From assembly GCA_030595485.1 (NCBI GenBank), contig JAUVDE010000025.1, positions 1-16,247 of the forward strand: DNA of 16,247 nucleotides, in the 5' to 3' direction. Position numbers and translations under genes: made by a program. Within the stretch, counting starts at the first letter, position 1. The number at the start of each line of letters is the position of its first letter. The notes below the pieces were generated by a model. That model saw only the letters and a list, made by a program, of their open reading frames with translations. It had not been told where the DNA came from and made no database searches. Source of the DNA: Draconibacterium sp. Lineage in GTDB: Bacteria; Bacteroidota; Bacteroidia; Bacteroidales; Prolixibacteraceae. Shown here in pieces: positions 15,561 to 16,247 of this stretch.

Positions 15561-16247
15561 TTATTGTTTTTTATAATTTGGATTTGGCGTAGTAAATTTG
15601 GCATCGGTTTCTTTTTGCCATTCATGCAAAAATTTTTCCAATACCTCTACTTTATCAGGCATGGTATCTGCCAAGTTATTTGTTTCACCAATATCTGTTT
15701 TTAAATTAAAAAGTTCGCTGGGTTTATCGTTAAAATATTCAATAAACTTGAAATCGCCTTGACGAACTGCAGCTCCGGGAGTACCGCCCTGATTGCCCCA
15801 GTGTGGGTAGTGCCAGAAAATGGCTTCGCGTTCCAGTTTTTTACCGTCCTTCAATAATGACGCAAGACTTACTCCATCGGCATGCTGATTGGGAAGTAAG
15901 GGAACATTGGCCATTTCCATAATAGTAGGGTAAAAATCGGTACTGGTAACTGGGGTATTTTCCACTCTTCCGGCTTTTGAATTCCCCGGCCATTTTATTA
16001 GCATGGGTTCGCGTATTCCACCTTCATACAACCAACCCTTTCCGGCTCGTAGTGGCAAGTTGCTTGTGGGATGCCCTTCAGACGTTGAAAGTCCACCATT
16101 GTCTGAAATAAACATCACAACGGTATTCTCATCCAAATCTAATTCCTCCAAAGCATTTAAAACCCTCCCAACAGCCTGATCCATAGCCTCAACCATAGCT
16201 GCATAAACGGCATGTTCCTGTACTATTCGTAATTTTCTATCTTCTTC
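15561..16247 (-). CDS. Family S1 sulfatase, arylsulfatase-like, C-terminal part (5' end outside window)
   Basis: The open frame continues past the right edge. The 17 codons before the first internal Met (EEDRKLRIVQEHAVYAA) fit the helix that normally precedes this part of sulfatases, so the true start lies outside and 228 residues are visible. Landmarks, numbered from the window edge, are VGRVLNALEELDL (26-38), the metal-site FISDNGG (46-52), and the TSNLPLRAGKGWLYEGGIRE block (61-80) with active-site Lys70. A C-terminal ELFNLKTDIGETNNL segment is present. The formylglycine motif is off-window. The SDNGG / LRAGKGWLYEGG pattern marks a different S1 branch from the two operon A sulfatases, of the arylsulfatase A-like type common in carbohydrate sulfatases. 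It is probably co-transcribed with the GH97 gene, 11 bases downstream. Which sulfate ester it cleaves cannot be told. Confidence 0.93.
   Translation of the reverse strand, partial: EEDRKLRIVQEHAVYAAMVEAMDQAVGRVLNALEELDLDENTVVMFISDNGGLSTSEGHPTSNLPLRAGKGWLYEGGIREPMLIKWPGNSKAGRVENTPVTSTDFYPTIMEMANVPLLPNQHADGVSLASLLKDGKKLEREAIFWHYPHWGNQGGTPGAAVRQGDFKFIEYFNDKPSELFNLKTDIGETNNLADTMPDKVEVLEKFLHEWQKETDAKFTTPNPNYKKQ

Noticed and set aside
1..16247. tRNA, rRNA, CRISPR array, insertion sequence, integrase or phage genes
   Set aside because: No repeat-spacer pattern, transposase motif, terminal inverted repeat pair or cloverleaf-like segment was recognised. The window is almost fully occupied by PUL genes.

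Overview
The window is AT-rich DNA from a Bacteroidota bacterium. The evidence is a SusC/SusD pair, a hybrid two-component regulator (sensor, kinase, receiver and AraC domain in one protein), lipoproteins with Bacteroidota-type lipoboxes, and a TAnnTTTG-type -7 promoter element. Three sulfatases beside glycoside hydrolases suggest a lineage that feeds on sulfated, probably marine or algal, polysaccharide. That ecological point is inference, and I cannot name the genus. The whole window reads as one polysaccharide utilization locus (PUL).

Layout. Operon A runs leftward on the minus strand from about 9370 to beyond position 1. Its order is sulfatase (7902-9338), sulfatase (6281-7909), GH10 endo-xylanase-type enzyme (5178-6281), SusC-like TonB-dependent transporter (1894-5124), SusD-like lipoprotein (63-1892), and the first codons of another gene (1-23). 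Three of its junctions are overlaps or a 1-base gap, so it looks like one co-translated unit. Its 222-base divergent upstream region (9339-9560) carries a well-formed -7 element with a perfect 5+5 inverted repeat just upstream of it. A hybrid two-component regulator (9561-13541, plus strand) lies on the other side. A strong hairpin (13572-13612) separates it from operon B, which converges on it from the right: a sulfatase cut by the window edge (15561-16247) followed by a GH97-family lipoprotein (13651-15549).

How the genes may work together. The regulator would sense a released oligosaccharide in the periplasm and activate operon A and perhaps operon B. SusD and SusC would capture and import oligosaccharides. 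GH10 would cut a beta-xylan-type backbone, and the sulfatases would remove sulfate esters. The GH97 protein would act on an alpha-linked side group, or on something else, because its usual catalytic residues are not at the expected places. The simplest hypothesis is a sulfated xylan or xylan-like substrate. No beta-xylosidase, GH43, GH67 or GH115 gene, and no sulfatase-maturing enzyme, lies inside the window. The most unusual items are the GH10-plus-sulfatase pairing, the GH97 active site, and the operator-like palindrome.
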